From: Congeria kusceri
Lineage: Eukaryota; Mollusca; Bivalvia; Myida; Dreissenidae
NCBI GenBank assembly: GCA_027627225.1
Contig: CM051029.1
Location: forward strand, 73,921,078-73,985,077
Length of the DNA stretch: 64,000 bases
Direction: 5' to 3'
Under the pieces are notes generated by a model. That model searched no databases and was not told the origin of the DNA. It saw nothing but the letters and a program-made list of their open reading frames with translations. Both the position numbers and the translations under genes were made by a program. Of the stretch, positions 34,417 through 46,195 are shown piece after piece (position 1 is the stretch's first letter; every line of letters begins with the position of its first letter).

Positions 34417-36174
34417 TTGATCGGTGTACTTTTGCATTCGTGCTTTTTTCAGACTAGAATATTGTGGCCTATATCTATATTAATAATTCCATATATGTTT
34501 AACCAAACACTGTCTAAAGTTATGCGTTGTGCATACTGTATGCTTTACGTTGCGCTTGATAACATGAAGGATTACACGATTATACACAAACAAAACCTTG
34601 TCGCCCTTCAGAGTGTTACATTATCAACGCTCTATAAAAGAAACCGTTTCAGGTTACCTTATGCGATATCCGATACTTCGAAACGGTGGGCTGCAACTCT
34701 AACAAAATTGTTCTAAAGTAAGGCAGAGTGCATTCCCTTGTCAAAAAGAAATAGTTGACATTACTAAAGGTTATCAGTAATATCTATTGATGTTGATTTT
34801 GTTCTTACATTTCAAAATCAATATTTACAAACAAGTACGTGTTGAAAATTGTTTGATACTGCATAGCATTTGCAATTTGTGTATTTCCTGTTTTGCGATT
34901 ATGAAGCAACTAGCACGGTATTCGTCCATACAAATATTGAGATATCATGCATGTATTGTATAGTCGGTAGAACGATTTGCAATTCTGGATTGGTTCATTT
35001 ATATTAGTTTCATTCTAAGTAAACATGTGTTATGTTACAGGTATACAAGATAAACATGTATGACCATCTCACGCCAAATTTATGGTAAGTGTATACGCGC
35101 TTTCCCTTAGAAGTAAGAACATATTCAATCCATTCTGATCTAGTATTACACGTATAACTTAAATACAAATGTACATACTGAATGTGTTGTAGGATTCGTT
35201 TGAAATGGATGTCTGGTACTGTTTGTGTTGATAGTAATATCCCATCACACGTTTTGTTGACCATCGTTATAATGTCTATGTGGTGTGATGGTTTACCTCA
35301 GTTGCCCTTCATCTAAATACGTATGTATATATTCCCTAAACAAATATAGTTGTGGTGTACGTTAATATATTCGTTTAACCATTTATTTCAAAGTGATTTA
35401 ATTGAAATAGTCCAACCATACTTAATGTATATAATTAGTATTAATAACAACGCATGATAATATGCGGAATACATGTACTAGCCGTTTGCTTAAATCGATG
35501 CATCTTCCTGTTAAGTAACTTAGTCAAATGGAATTCAGATGATATAACTTTAATTGGTATTTAAGATTGAAGATTTGAAAAAGAATCAATTTTAACAATA
35601 TAAAATAAAACATATGATGCTCGTGTCCGATTAGATTTTTCCACATAAATAACACAACGTTTTATTAATTGTAAATAATCTTTGTTAGTGGACTTCTTGC
35701 TTTTAACTCATACTATGGCACTAATTGTCCTTTGATCATTTGTATATTTGGAGTTACAAACGACGCATATCCAGAACCATTTTAAAATGACGCATATCCA
35801 GAACCATTTTAAAATGACGCATATCCAAAACCATTTTAAAATGACAAGATCGTTTAGATGTAAGTAGTTCACGGTTTATTAAGGACTATTATGTTCATGT
35901 ATATCCTATAATTTAATTGTTGCTACCTCGAAATGCTATCATTTTAAACAGTTTAGAAGTAAAATAAACCAACCTACCGTATACATAAACACATACATTA
36001 TTCGATTACTATAACTGTTATTTTAGTAAAATGTTAGTTAAAAAAATAAATATAAACCCGTATACATTTAATGATTATTTTTGGTTAAAATTTTTTGCCT
36101 TTCAGGAAGCTGCAGACAAGAATTTTGGTGGTGTTTCCCAAATGCTCTCATCTACATATTTGCGATAATAACTC
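34417..36174 (+). CDS. candidate spliced gene fragment (35041-35084 joined to 36106-36174), unknown product
   Basis: A 44-base exon-like segment, 35041-35084, lies between 'atgttacag' and 'gtaagtgta'. A 69-base segment, 36106-36174, lies between 'ttttttgcctttcag' and 'gtaagc'. Joined, they stay open through VYKINMYDHLTPNLW (last codon split by the intron) followed by KLQTRILVVFPKCSHLHICD. The first segment and its donor are duplicated at about 12541-12584. A frame at 34453-34716 after 'ttttttcag' could be an upstream exon. No family is recognised and the start and end are not found, so this may be a decayed or minor gene. Confidence 0.3.
35762..35844. repeat. 27-bp tandem repeat, three copies
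   Basis: The unit 'gacgcatatccagaaccatt' plus 'ttaaaat' starts at 35762, 35789 and 35816 with one substitution in the third copy. Confidence 0.93.
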
Positions 36175-38093
36175 GTAAGCCGATGAACATCACTAACATT
36201 AATGGGTCATTGAAAAAACTCTATATTTTAGTGATTTCAAGGCTGAAAACTTATACGCTATTTTTAGCAATATTTTGTGTTTCCACCACATAATGTTGAT
36301 TTATTTGGTAACAAAAATAAGCATTTAATATTATATGCACACAAGTAATGGTATAAATCAATGTATCCAATGCTCCTAAAAAAATTTTTTTTCTGTGATT
36401 TGGCCGTTTGTTTCTTGCAATCATTGTTATTTCTAAAAATGTTTACTGTTCTTTAATAGCAAACAATATTAAAAATAAAAAAAAAGGTTGAAAGTGTGTA
36501 TATTATGGCCGTGTCCCTGCTGTTACTATTTGCTAATCGCAATGTGTAACATAATTTATTAATATAAAATTGTGTAATAACACATCCCTACCAAGTCACT
36601 TTCTGATAAATGATAACCGACAGCATCTCTTACGGAGTTAAGAATATATAGCTAAAAAGGTGTGTATAAATGAGATATAATTACTTGTGTTATCTCTGGT
36701 GTTCCGTAACTTTTGAACTCAGGAAATATTGCGCCGCATATTTTCAATGGTATTTCTACGTTGTTATAACAAGCTGATTTGTTTTTGATGACAAAATGCT
36801 GTTGAGGATTTGATATGATTCTTTTGCAGTCAACTTTTGATGAAATATTTCCTTGGTGTTACTGTCCCTGTAGTTACTGCTTAAATGGTACACAAGGGAT
36901 AGGTTTGGTAACTAGAGGGACAGTTGTAAAACATAAAACCAATATTACAATATTTAAGACGTGGTCTCTTGTTTTATATTTGTCTCGATGTACAAGAATT
37001 GCCATGTGATGATTTTTACAATACAGTAATTTGTAGGTAGTATTTATATTATCGTTATTCACGAATTAAGAAGCAGAGTAACACCAATGACTGGGTTTGG
37101 TAACACTACAGACATACTCAACAAAAATCTACTTGTTTACAGAAAACTTATTGAGTATTATTCTTGGTTATGTCGGGGTGTACCTCAATATGTAACACCA
37201 ATGACAAATGAGTGGTTGTGTAACGGACATTCTATAATATTTAATCCAGTTTTTACCTCTTAAACTTCATTTGTTTGTAAGTATCAGCCAATATTGGAGC
37301 GAACATTATTTCGATTGTAACATGATTTCACAAATGTTTTTGCAATTGTAATGAAAACTACAATTTACTGTGCTCCGCTCAGAATCGGGACTACTTTTTG
37401 CGTTGTTTATTGGGTAGTTTAACAACGATAAATTTGTTCTTTGTCTATAGAAATCTTTCCCACTAGCGTGTTAGAATGTGTTATTAATAACTATAGATTT
37501 TTATTTAATGTAATCATAAAGTTTTTAACACATGTTTCATGTCCTTTTCATACAGATTATGTTACAATGCACAGTTTTGTTTTAGCAAGAATAAGTTTAA
37601 TTTAAAAGTTTTTAGAATATTAATTGAAAAAGTGCAAATGATAACAAGTTGGAACCACTTTAGGAGAATTGACTATTATTAACTGCACTTATCAGAATTT
37701 CAACTCCTGTTTCATGTCCTTTTTTATACAGACTAAGATAACATCAACTGGCTTGTGTTTATGAAAATGAAGTTAAATCTACAATTTAATAACACCATTT
37801 TGAAGGATGTTTATAAAAAAATCAAGTGATCACTATTGATAAGTTTGGGAGTATTGATTATTATTAACTCTAATGGTTAGATAATCTACTCATGCAAAGA
37901 GCCGTTGTCATACAGACTAAATACGCATAAAGCGTTGACATGTTTATGGTAGAGTGGAGTATGACATTTATACTAGTATTTTAAGAAATATATTCACTAC
38001 CTTGTTTCTTGCAAAACAAAGTTATAATTATGAAATTATTTACAAATATTTATGGAAATGTCCTTGTATACAAGTTCACTCGACGACTGTCAA
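36175..38093. other. intergenic DNA with one dispersed repeat and a short inverted repeat
   Basis: The segment 37325-37450 duplicates 1610-1750. At 36861-36925 'actgtccctgtagttac' is followed by its near complement 'gtaactagagggacagtt'. No genes are supported. Confidence 0.4.
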
Positions 38094-38129
38094 CAATATT
38101 CAAGTTTCAAGTTTGAAACTTGAATATTG
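38094..38129. repeat. perfect 36-bp palindrome
   Basis: The arms 'caatattcaagtttcaa' and 'ttgaaacttgaatattg' are perfect reverse complements separated by only 'gt'. There is no U-run or coding context to suggest a specific role. Confidence 0.95.
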
Positions 38130-39060
38130 GCCAGTATGAAATCAGCCGGTTAAAACTGTATGTTAAACCCAGTGTGGATCCACTGGGGCTAACCCCGATT
38201 CAAACATAAAATGAGCATTTTTCTGAACCAAGAAATAAATGTGAAATAAATGGTATCACTTTATACGTAGTTGTTTAAATTAAAAATCTAGTCAAACAGA
38301 TTCATTCAGTTTTTATTGTGCACAAAAGTTATAACAAATTGTGAATTCCAAAATATATTTGCAACCTTAAACGGTCATCTATAAAACACAAAATACTTGA
38401 AACATTATAATTTAAAAAAGTCATTTGTGTTACCAATAATGTCCGTTTTGTAACCGTAATCTAAGAGTAGTAAGTTTGCTTAATTAATCTAGTGGTTCTG
38501 GAGCCGCTCACATGTAAGCAGTGTTGCATATTTTCTCGGTTAAACATCTCATAGTTTCAGTCAAGGATTGAGGCTCAAATACCCCCCATGTGCGTCCATA
38601 TTAAACATAACAAATATTTGAACGAATTTGATTAGCCAATGAACATTTATATGCATTTTAACATTTCGTCAAGTGGTTGGAAAACAAATATCTTAATCCT
38701 CCCATATTTTTGTCGTGCAAGATTTTATTTTATCATAGTAAATTGACAAAAAAACTGTTATTATATACAACCAATATTGTTACTAGGTGTATTAATGTTG
38801 GTCTATTCAATTTCGTTACGAACAATATCTGTAATCTTCATCATCTGTTTGTGTTCTATTTTTATATATTTCTAATGAGTGCTTAATGCTATTAACAAGT
38901 TCAAATTTAGAAGGAGTTCTGTTTTTGCTCTATCAATGACACAGTTATCGTTTAATTTCTATGCATAAAATATTTAAATTGTTCATTTTTAGTTCGACTA
39001 TTCACCACATAGTTCGAGCTAAACTACGCACCCGTTCATCGGCGTCGACTCGGGTGTAAT
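38130..39060. other. intergenic DNA without identified genes
   Basis: No supported frames or repeats. Confidence 0.35.
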
Positions 39061-39069
39061 GCTCTGATT

Positions 39070-39850
39070 AAGGTTTGCGTGCAACACGTCCATATCTCTG
39101 TAAATACTACAGATATTCAATTGAAACATCACACATCTCGCCGGGGTCATTATGTGAGGGAATTGACCAAGGCCCATAACTCTGATCTGCGAGATTTATG
39201 CCGCTTTTTGTACTCGTTGAAAATCAGGTTAAAATTTGCGTGCATCAACTCCATATCTCTATATCTACTACATATATGCAATTGAAACGTTACACATGCC
39301 TTCAGGGTCATTATATAAGGTCTCTGGCATAGGCCCATATCTCTGATCTGCAATTTAGCAGAACAAGTATATATCTGTAACTACTACATATATGCAATTG
39401 AAACGTTACACATGCCTTCAGGGTCATTATATAAGGTCTCTGGCATAGGCCCATATCTCTGATCTGCAATTTAGCAGAACAAGTATATATCTGTAACTAC
39501 TACATATATCCAATTGAAACGTTACACATGCCTTCAGGGTCATTATATAAGGTCTCTGGCGTAGGCCCATATCTCTGATCTGCAATTTAGCAGAACAAGT
39601 ATATATCTGTAACTACTACATATATCCAATTGAAACGTTACACATGCCTTCAGGGTCATTATATAAGGTCTGTGGCATAGGCCCATATCTCTGATCTGCA
39701 ATTTAGCGGCATTATTCTCCAGGTTGTACTTAGAACATTCAGGTTAAGGTTTGCGTGGAAGTTAATATATCTGTAACTACTACAGATATTTAGCTGAAAC
39801 TTCACACATGCCATCAGGGTCATAATTTAAGGTCACTGGTCAATTCGATG
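39070..39850. repeat. 116-bp satellite-like tandem array
   Basis: 'aggcccatatctctgatctg' occurs at 39331, 39447, 39563 and 39679, an exact 116-base period, with near-identical units. More diverged units flank it on both sides (39079-39330 and 39690-39850). The consensus ('aattgaaac.t.acacatg', 'cagggtcat') resembles repeats I remember as widespread in bivalves. Confidence 0.93.
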
Positions 39851-40894
39851 TCGCCGTCCTGAGACAGCTCTTGTTGAATTGGAAATACCAAGTATTATAG
39901 CCGGACATGTGAGCTAGATAGGTTAGCTTTGTCTATTTCTATTTACAATATAAACAGCGAATTTAATTATTTCTTGACAGTGTGCACAGTTCCAGAACAA
40001 GTGTCTAATATTTTCTATTTGACGTTTATAAAATGTACAAAGAATATCAGTAACAATTTTCATACTTAACATTTGCGATGTTGTCCCCAAGATTCTGTGG
40101 ACTATTCTACATCGGGGCCATTGGATAATTGCAGTGTTACTAATATTCAACATAATAGCCTATACATTTGTCCAGTCAATATCAAAGAACTCTAAATTCC
40201 ATCTTGTTTGAATAATTGGGATGTCACAGCTTTGAATAAATATTGAATAAACATGTTTTTCCACTTTAGGACTTGTTACTTTTTTCTTTACATTAGTCGT
40301 AAATACAGGTCATTGAATTTTATTATAAAAGGTGAACATGTCTTCAAAATTCTCAAAGTATTTACTTATTACTTTTTACTGATTAAACATTGGTACAGTA
40401 AGAAATTCACATCTGTTCCAACTTGATTGTCTAAAGAGTCTTTAAATATCAATATATCTCTAACAAAACGATTACCTCTTCCAAATAGACGTTTGATAGC
40501 TATAGAAGTATCGAAGTCAATTTTAAACTTGTAAAATGTAAAACAGAGGCATATCTAGAAGATCATCGCTATTGACTATAAGCAAATTTTCAATATACAC
40601 TATATAGTTTTTTGAAAACATCAGCCAACATTTAATTTTCAAATTTAAGAAAATTTTCTCAGGAAACACTTTACCAGTATTGGAAAGTTTTTTAATATAA
40701 ATAAACGATTAAACGAGACGAGCTAATAATAATTTTCATCTCCTGTTCCAAATCTCTATTCTCTTAAGCCATGTTTATTTCATATGCTTTTCAAAATATT
40801 TTTTTGTTCAAGCGATATAATATATCTACTTTTCCAAAGAGTTAATTAATGCTTGATACTGTTTATTTTGGTTACCAGACGTTGTCATTATCAT

Positions 40895-41220
40895 ACAAGA
40901 TACAAGATACAATTATAACAAAGTCAAACTCCAGCTGCGACAGCAGAAGATAACTCTTTTTATCAGCACGAGGTCCTTTATTTATGGCAAGTGACCAATT
41001 GCCAAAACAACACGGCACAAAACAAAAACACCTAACACACAAGATACACAACTTTATTTATAGTCGGGGTTTCATAATAATCAACATTAGCTCTGTGGAG
41101 CTATTGACCGACATAAAATAAATAGCATGATTATAAAAAAAAGAGAAACATGATTATCATAAGAGAAAGGTAATATATATATATAACATAGACATTATTA
41201 TAAAAGATACATGATTATAA
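40895..41220. repeat. dispersed repeat related to 43253-43400, within the LINE
   Basis: 'aactctttttatcagcacga' with 'ggtcctttatttatggcaag' here matches 'aactcttattagcagcccga' with 'ggtcttttatttatggcaag' at about 43294. Borders are unclear. A short relative ('gtcctttatttatagcacgtg') occurs inside the Crypton at 25718. Confidence 0.6.
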
Positions 41221-41398
41221 TAAATCATCATGTTTTCTAAATGTATGTCATACACTATCCCAATAACGTTATAAGTGGTTACTCCCCATGTGAGTTTGCA
41301 TTTAGTTTTTTTCGACCTAGAACTGTACTTCATAGAGCCTACCCAAATGTGTTTGCTTTCTTTACTTTTAATAACAATACTTTCCGCACATAAAATAA

Positions 41399-42864
41399 CA
41401 AGAGCGTCATGATGGCCCTAAGCGCTCACCTGAGTACTGGCAATGAGAGAGAGACCAGTTCTGACATCATCGCCTACAAATGACCCACGGCAGACAGATA
41501 TCTTACTGTTGTTGACCTGGCAATCGACAGGTGCCATGCAGATGCCTGTCCTACCTACTTATGTTATTCACCTGGCAATATACAGGTGCTATACAAATAG
41601 ATTAACGTTTGAAACTTTTGGGACCAAGAGCAACAACAAGCAATCGGCGATATGTTTACTATGTCCAATCACACATACATTACAAAGAGGTTCATCCAAT
41701 CCCTGCAATCAGATGAGGATCAAACATCCAGCTGAATTCCATATACAATGTTTTTTTTTTTTTTATAGAACAATTATTAAAACAGTCAGCAATGACAGCA
41801 GTAAAGACTCCTATCAGCGTTACGTATATCATCGATCAGGACTAGTTGATAAAAACGACAACAACATCGTACTGGAAGTATTAACATTTTAATTGCGTGT
41901 CTAGGTCCTATAAATGATATTTAACTTACCGGTTAATAGCTCAAATACCAAAACTAAAAACAACTACCAATTAACCGGTTACTGAAATACTATTTGTTGC
42001 CATCTCTAGTGAACAAAATCCTTTTTTGTTGTTTATTTCACAAACAATCTCTGTTGTATGTACCCTAATCTGAGCAGTTAATTGGTTCAATAAGTCATAC
42101 ACAATATATGCAAGTCCGAATAAGATTAGATAAAAAATGAAGTTTCTATGTTGCACAAAGTCCGTTTTTTGCAAGTTTTGTTATAAAATAGGGGAAATAA
42201 CTCTATTGCTCCTGGTTTTATTTGGCCGATCATTGCACCCAGATGAGATCTTATAGTCACACACAAACTGTGCAAGTTTAGTCAACATCGAAGTTAATCA
42301 TCTATGGAGACAAAAGCCAATTGTTGACGAATTACGGCCTTTTTTACAAACAAGGGGCAATAACTCTGGTCTTTTAGTCCCATATTCGTCTTCAAACTGA
42401 GACCTTATTAGTATACACAAACACTGCAAGTGTAGTCAAGATTAGACAAAAACAGAAGTTTCTATCATCCACATTGTAAAGTTGTTGCATTTGTTTACAC
42501 AAACAAGGGGCAATCACTTCAGTGTTTGGATCATTTTGAAATATTATGCCCATACACACGCTAAGCAAGTTTGGTCAAGATCAGATGAAATCAGAAGTAT
42601 GTATGTTGCACAAGTCCATTTTACATTTTTTTCTCATGAAAAAGGGGGAATTATTTTAGTGTTCCTAGTCCGATCTGGCCCACTATCGAACTTCGCCGAG
42701 ATTCATGGCCATACACAACCTGTACAAGTTTGGTCAGAACTGAATGAAAATTGAAGTCTCTATCGCGTCCGTGTGCCCAATTGTTGACGCATTACTGACG
42801 CCGGACGACGCAGGACAGTCCCTTTATACCAATAGCTCACCGAGCACTTCGTGCTCAGGTGAGC
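41399..42864. mobile_element. 1.47-kb non-coding dispersed element inserted in the LINE reverse transcriptase
   Basis: The element starts 'caagagcgtcatgatggccc' and ends 'ttcgtgctcaggtgagc'. It splits the LINE between GDPISGYMF and ILCAES, with target duplication TAA (41396-41398 and 42865-42867). Both ends contain 'gctcacctgag' in opposite orientation. The body consists of diverged repeats of about 150 bases ('aaacaaggggcaataactc', 'caagtttggtcaaga', 'gaagtttctat'), a pattern I remember from abundant bivalve repeats. A related copy is at 50803-51585. Confidence 0.75.
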
Positions 42865-43252
42865 TAAACATGTAACCGCTTATCGGGTCCCCTTTACGAC
42901 ACCCCCACTCTTTACAGGAAGTATTTGACAAGAATCCATTTATATGAATGGAGGCCATAGTATTGTGCAAAAACGGGGATATCCATTGTTATAACATGGT
43001 CTAAAAATGAAAAATCTAACAGTTGTTTTCTATAAACTGGAAAGATAAGGTATCGAATGACTTTAAAAAATCGACTGTCATACGTAATCCAGGTAAATTA
43101 TTATCTTCATCGTATTTAAAGATGTCGTTAATTTTATCTAGTGTTTTCACCAATGAATCGCCTTTCAATGAAACCAGTTTGATCTTTGGAGATTAAAATA
43201 TCAAGTAATGTTTTTAATATATTTGCAACGGACTCAGACGCCAGTTTGTAAA

Positions 43253-43776
43253 TATAAACAAAGCGAAACTCCAATTGCGACATCAGGAAAGAACTCTTAT
43301 TAGCAGCCCGAGGTCTTTTATTTATGGCAAGTGACTAATTGCAAAAAAAACAATACACAGGACATCACAAATACACATAACAAACACAAAACACACATGA
43401 ATAAATCTGGGGTCACCGCCTTGGAAAGGTCAATGCAAAGCATTAGGGGTTTAAACCGGTTTATGTGCGCACGAACCTCACACATGGCCCAGAATGATTC
43501 ACAAAACATGTAAGTGTAAATAAAAATTAACATCATAGCATCGCAATTCAAATTAAACAGCAATGAAAGACAATATTATTCAATTTAATTACCATTTAAT
43601 TACTCAATGGCTAGATGCAAACCAGAGCAGCATAATTGCAACTTTCTGAGGCACGATGAAATGAAACAAAAAACAAGTATCAACTACATGTCGTTTTTTT
43701 TTTATAAAAAAGCTATAAAGACATATCATCATATAGTTCAATTTTCAGATCATCGTCACTCAAAATCATCGTCATG
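43253..43776. mobile_element. 524-bp insertion in the LINE with target duplication
   Basis: The target duplication is 'cagtttgtaaa' (43242-43252) against 'caatttgtaaa' (43777-43787). The LINE frame reads ...VLYKL on one side and repeats YKLASES on the other. Its first 150 bases match 40895-41070. A duplication of 11 bases suggests a LINE-mobilised retroposon, but no promoter or tail was identified. Confidence 0.65.
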
Positions 43777-44879
43777 CAATTTGTAAAGAACATTTAATAC
43801 GGTTAATGGTCTTAAATTTTTGAAACAACATCGAGGCTTGTTGTCTTTTGGGATGCAAGTTATAATTCCATGTTTCTGAGTTTTGGACACTGAATTAGTA
43901 TTAAAGGCATGATTTATTTATAACTATGAATTGGCCTCACTTGTTCCAAAATGTTGTATGGAATGCAGCAATAAATTCATCAGAACCTTCTGTCATTTTC
44001 GTATTTTTAGTGTAAAGGCAACTTCATCTGTACTAAGTAGTTCTACTAAAGTTTCAGATTGAACATTATTTAGTTTCGATATATTAACATAAGATAAATA
44101 AGAATTTATATCATATGCAATTTCATTTTCATTTCTTTTGTGTAATGTTTTATGGAATGAAACTGCTTCAATAAAAATATCATTTTGCTCATTCAACTTA
44201 AGGAATGTTGCGAAATTCAATAATAACACAATATTTATGACACATTATTTCGGATGCGTAGGAACTTTTGTGTTATAGTTATTATTGTTGGTTTCCTTGG
44301 TAAGCTGTTATGATACCATTTAATAATGTGACATGTTTTCAACAGTCATGTATTTTTTTCTCAAACTTTTCACTTGAGTCTGTTAAATTGCTGTATTTTG
44401 TGGAAAATGACGTGTACGGTAGTGATTTTTTTTATTCCAATAATATTGTGATGACCTATACATTTTATTATTGATTTATGATAAGAACATATAGATGAAT
44501 AAATTCAAGCAGTTTGACAAAATTCTATTATGTAGAACTTTATATAATTCCAAATATGTGGTAGATATAGTAAGAATTTCTTTGGTTTTATTGGTCACAC
44601 TAAATATATATAATTGTGATTTCTTAGAATTGATCTTCTGTACTGCATTGCTTTGGTAATGTTTCCTTTCATTTAATGTTAGTTGCTATATATAAGCTTA
44701 CATCGTACCTTTATCTTGCCAATTTCTTCTTTTATTGGGGATTTAAGTTAATTTTAACACACGCAGAGCGCAGAGATTTAGCAGTTTTCATGCATTGGTG
44801 CATGTTATATAATTGCAAATAAAATCAAAACAAGACTCTTAACCATATGTTTTTATTTCATTTTTCACTTAGTATTTGT

Positions 44880-44975
44880 ATGTATTCCTTGCAGACAAAT
44901 AATCAGAATTATCTATTATTATTTGTATGTATTCCTTGCAGACAACTTATCAGAATAATCTAGTATTGGGCCAAA
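44880..44975. repeat. tandem duplication of about 47 bp
   Basis: 'tatttgtatgtattccttgc' followed by 'agacaa...tcagaat' occurs twice within the LINE linker region. Confidence 0.8.
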
Positions 44976-46195
44976 CATAGTCAAAAATGCATCAACACTC
45001 CTTAACACCATTTTCTGTTTCAATAAAAGCTATTGACTTGTTTGTATAATAATATACGGATCCGGGTTTTGCCACGAATAGTTGAAACTCCTCCCCAGCT
45101 ATTGTTAAAGGATTAATTTCCATTCATCAAAAATCACAAACATTACCACGTGCTCATTTGAATATCACAAACACTATGCACGTGCTCTTTTGTATGAACT
45201 AGTTTAACCGTTGAACACGTGATATCCAAGTGCGATGATTGGATAATAATGCAAGTTAATTTAAATATGATTGATATTGTGGAAGCGTCTATTAGATTCA
45301 AGAGCATAAGTATTTTGTAGGCTTTCCTAGCCATTTAGTTCTAGAACGAATAAGTGCAGCTTTAAGTTTATTTTCCATTTCATTTTCTAATTCATTTTGT
45401 AAATCTTGAAGTTGGTTAACATTAGTTTTTGTTGATGACTTTTCAAGATGTTTCTTAGATAAATTAGATTCATGTGTATTGTTAAACTTAGCTTTATGAT
45501 ATGATGAAACTGATTTCCATAAGTATTTTTTCTAGGAATAGCTGCTCATTGATCACAAACTGTATGCCAGTGTTGTTAATGGTTTCTATTTGTTCTAAGG
45601 TGTATACTGGAATACAATATTGTTTTTTTTTAATCAAAGTATTAATGCCATATAAATAGTCAATATCATTTGACTGTGAATTCTTGAATTTCAACAGCCC
45701 ATTTCCATGTGCTATATCTATAGCCTAGCCTGCTGTAACGGTGCTAGTCGTCTCTATGTGTATTGTTGGATATTACCATTTAGATATCTACAAGTATCAG
45801 TTATATTGTTATCCCTGATAAGGGACTGTAGTGTTTCTCTTGCCTTCGTATAATTATTAATTCATTTTTAATTCGAATAGCCCAAGGTTACATATAATAC
45901 AAGACTAAAGTCTCCGCAAATAACAAATTTATCAGTTTCAAAATTTCGGTTTTTTTAAACAGGTCTGTAAAAATGATGGCATATCAAGTTTAGGACCATA
46001 TAATGTGCAAAAAATTGTTTTGTGTTAAATGTCAGTAATAAATAGAGAGAAGTCGTTTTCAATTGTATGTACTGTAATTGGTAAGTTTATTTTAATCAAA
46101 ACACAAAAACGTATTGAATTTGAAATTCCAAAACTAAAATAAAATTCCGCATCCCATTTTACTGTAATATTTTTCCATATCCTGAATAGACTATT

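Larger units (their letters stand above)
39890..46195 (-). mobile_element. L1/Tx1-like LINE, one decayed copy interrupted by later insertions
   Basis: Read from 46195 downward, the parts appear in family order. An APE-type endonuclease (46195-45760) has LYGPKLDMPSFLQTC and CGDF-like text. The linker (45750-44010) has NQLQDLQNELENEMENKL, IRSRTKWLGKPTKYLC and YVNISKLNNVQSETLVELLS. The reverse transcriptase (43995-43787) has GIITCIPKDNKPR and LTVLNVLYKL. After an insertion come KLASESVANILKTLLDILIS and KDQTGFI, then (another frame) GCRKGDPISGYMF up to 42865. After a second insertion the text resumes with ILCAESIVIK at about 41395. The last part (40760-39923) has FGRGNRFVRDILIFKDSLDN and the zinc-knuckle-like C-terminus with IENIRHLFWNCAHC. 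Many stops and shifts show that it is dead. Confidence 0.85.

Noticed and set aside
41443..41892. A 149-codon plus-strand frame
   Set aside because: It lies inside the non-coding dispersed element inserted in the LINE and matches no transposase.
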